Below are positions 63,582 through 64,000 of a stretch of 64,000 nt of DNA, piece after piece. Each line of letters begins with the position of its first letter. The stretch's first letter is position 1. Origin of the DNA: Actinopolyspora alba. GTDB taxonomy: Bacteria; Actinomycetota; Actinomycetes; Mycobacteriales; Pseudonocardiaceae. The notes under the pieces are model-generated. The model worked only from the letters and a program-made list of their open reading frames with translations. It was not told where the DNA came from and ran no database searches. The translations under genes and the position numbers were made by a program. Where the stretch lies: assembly GCF_900112765.1 (NCBI RefSeq), contig NZ_FOMZ01000002.1:62001-126000 (forward strand). The letters run 5' to 3'.

Positions 63582-64000
63582 TTGCGACGGCTCGAGTACA
63601 AGTGGCTCGTCGGGATAACTTTCGTACTGGCACTGGTCATGCAGATCCTGGACATGACCATCCTCAACGTCGCGCTGGCGACACTGGGAAAACGGTTCGA
63701 CGTCGACGCCGGAACCCTGCAGTGGGTACTGACGGCCTACATGATCAGCCTGGCGGTGTTCATCCCCTCCTCGGGCTGGATCTCCGACCGATTCGGCAGC
63801 AAACGAACCTTCCAGTTCGCCGTGATCATGTTCACCGGGGCTTCCGTGATCTGCGGCGCGGCCCCCGGGATCAAAACGCTGATCGCCGCGAGATTCCTGC
63901 AGGGAATCGGAGGCGGCATGCTGGTCCCGGTCGGACAGGCGATGCTCTTCAGGGCGTTCCCGGCCGATGAGCGCGCCAAGGCTTCCGCGATTCTGGCCAT
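63582..64000 (+). CDS. DHA2/EmrB-type MFS drug exporter, 3' end beyond window
   Basis: The first 139 codons of a 14-helix major facilitator exporter. The DHA2 signature LDMTILNVALATLGKRF lies in helix 1. It is followed by LQWVLTAYMISLAVFIPSSG, and the loop 2-3 motif GWISDRFGSKRTF (MFS motif A). RFLQGIGGGMLVPVGQAML is the helix 4 region. Members export drugs with H+. Start TTG 63582, with GGAGG 10 nt upstream; an ATG at 63574 is out of frame and closes quickly. Confidence 0.88.
   Translation, partial: MRRLEYKWLVGITFVLALVMQILDMTILNVALATLGKRFDVDAGTLQWVLTAYMISLAVFIPSSGWISDRFGSKRTFQFAVIMFTGASVICGAAPGIKTLIAARFLQGIGGGMLVPVGQAMLFRAFPADERAKASAILA

Overview
The window is high-GC, gene-dense DNA from an actinomycete. 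Gene content and order match the lepA-rpsT-holA-comEC/EA-degV-gpgP-rsfS-nadD ... proB-obgE-rpmA-rplU ... rne ... ndk ... folC-valS ... clpX-clpP2-clpP1-tig stretch of Mycobacterium tuberculosis (roughly the Rv2404c-Rv2462c region), here loosened by insertions. A partial isocitrate lyase next to a RamB-type regulator, RNase E with long acidic/basic extensions, a GpgP-type phosphatase, an XRE/DUF397 cassette and many GTG/TTG starts fit the Pseudonocardiales. A BCCT osmolyte transporter is compatible with a salt-tolerant genus such as Actinopolyspora or Saccharopolyspora, but the genus is inference.

Layout. 0-10.5 kb: aceA and ramB (divergent), BCCT transporter, a sulfatase / formylglycine-generating enzyme / LysR operon, OsmC protein. 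10.6-25 kb: conserved housekeeping block lepA, VOC protein, SPFH + ribbon-helix-helix pair, rpsT, holA, a SAM-riboswitch-controlled threonine-synthase-family gene, comEC-comEA, degV, gpgP-rsfS, nadD. 24.9-30 kb: ferredoxin + cytochrome P450 with a TetR regulator, and a RecQ-phosphoribosyltransferase fusion. 30-49 kb: obgE-proB, rplU-rpmA, a three-gene DUF6230/DUF6114 envelope operon, rne, ndk-GNAT, an alcohol dehydrogenase, a VapB-like antitoxin with a decayed partner, and valS-folC-DUF4233. 48.8-57 kb: accessory island with a RibD-like deaminase, an HsdR-like scrap, two DUF397 genes with their XRE regulator, a frameshifted Imm1 immunity gene, a lipoprotein, a peptidoglycan-binding protein, fdhD and a hydrolase. 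57-64 kb: clpX, clpP2-clpP1, tig, an Apd1-like ferredoxin, tRNA-Pro, tRNA-Gly and the start of a DHA2-type exporter.

The most unusual content is not protein-coding. Seven intergenic elements of two related families share an apical GTAG/CTAC hairpin and loop region, but carry different, internally complementary basal stems (GGCCCGAC/GTCGGGCC in one family, GGGCCGCTC/GAGCGGCCC in the other). They are intermingled with nine copies of a short palindrome built on ATTTCGCG(A/C)GAAAT. These elements cluster just after stop codons and between convergent genes, and I do not recognise them as a named family. A SAM-I riboswitch whose closing stem abuts the ribosome-binding site precedes the threonine-synthase-family gene, an unexpected pairing that points to a methionine-related role for this enzyme.
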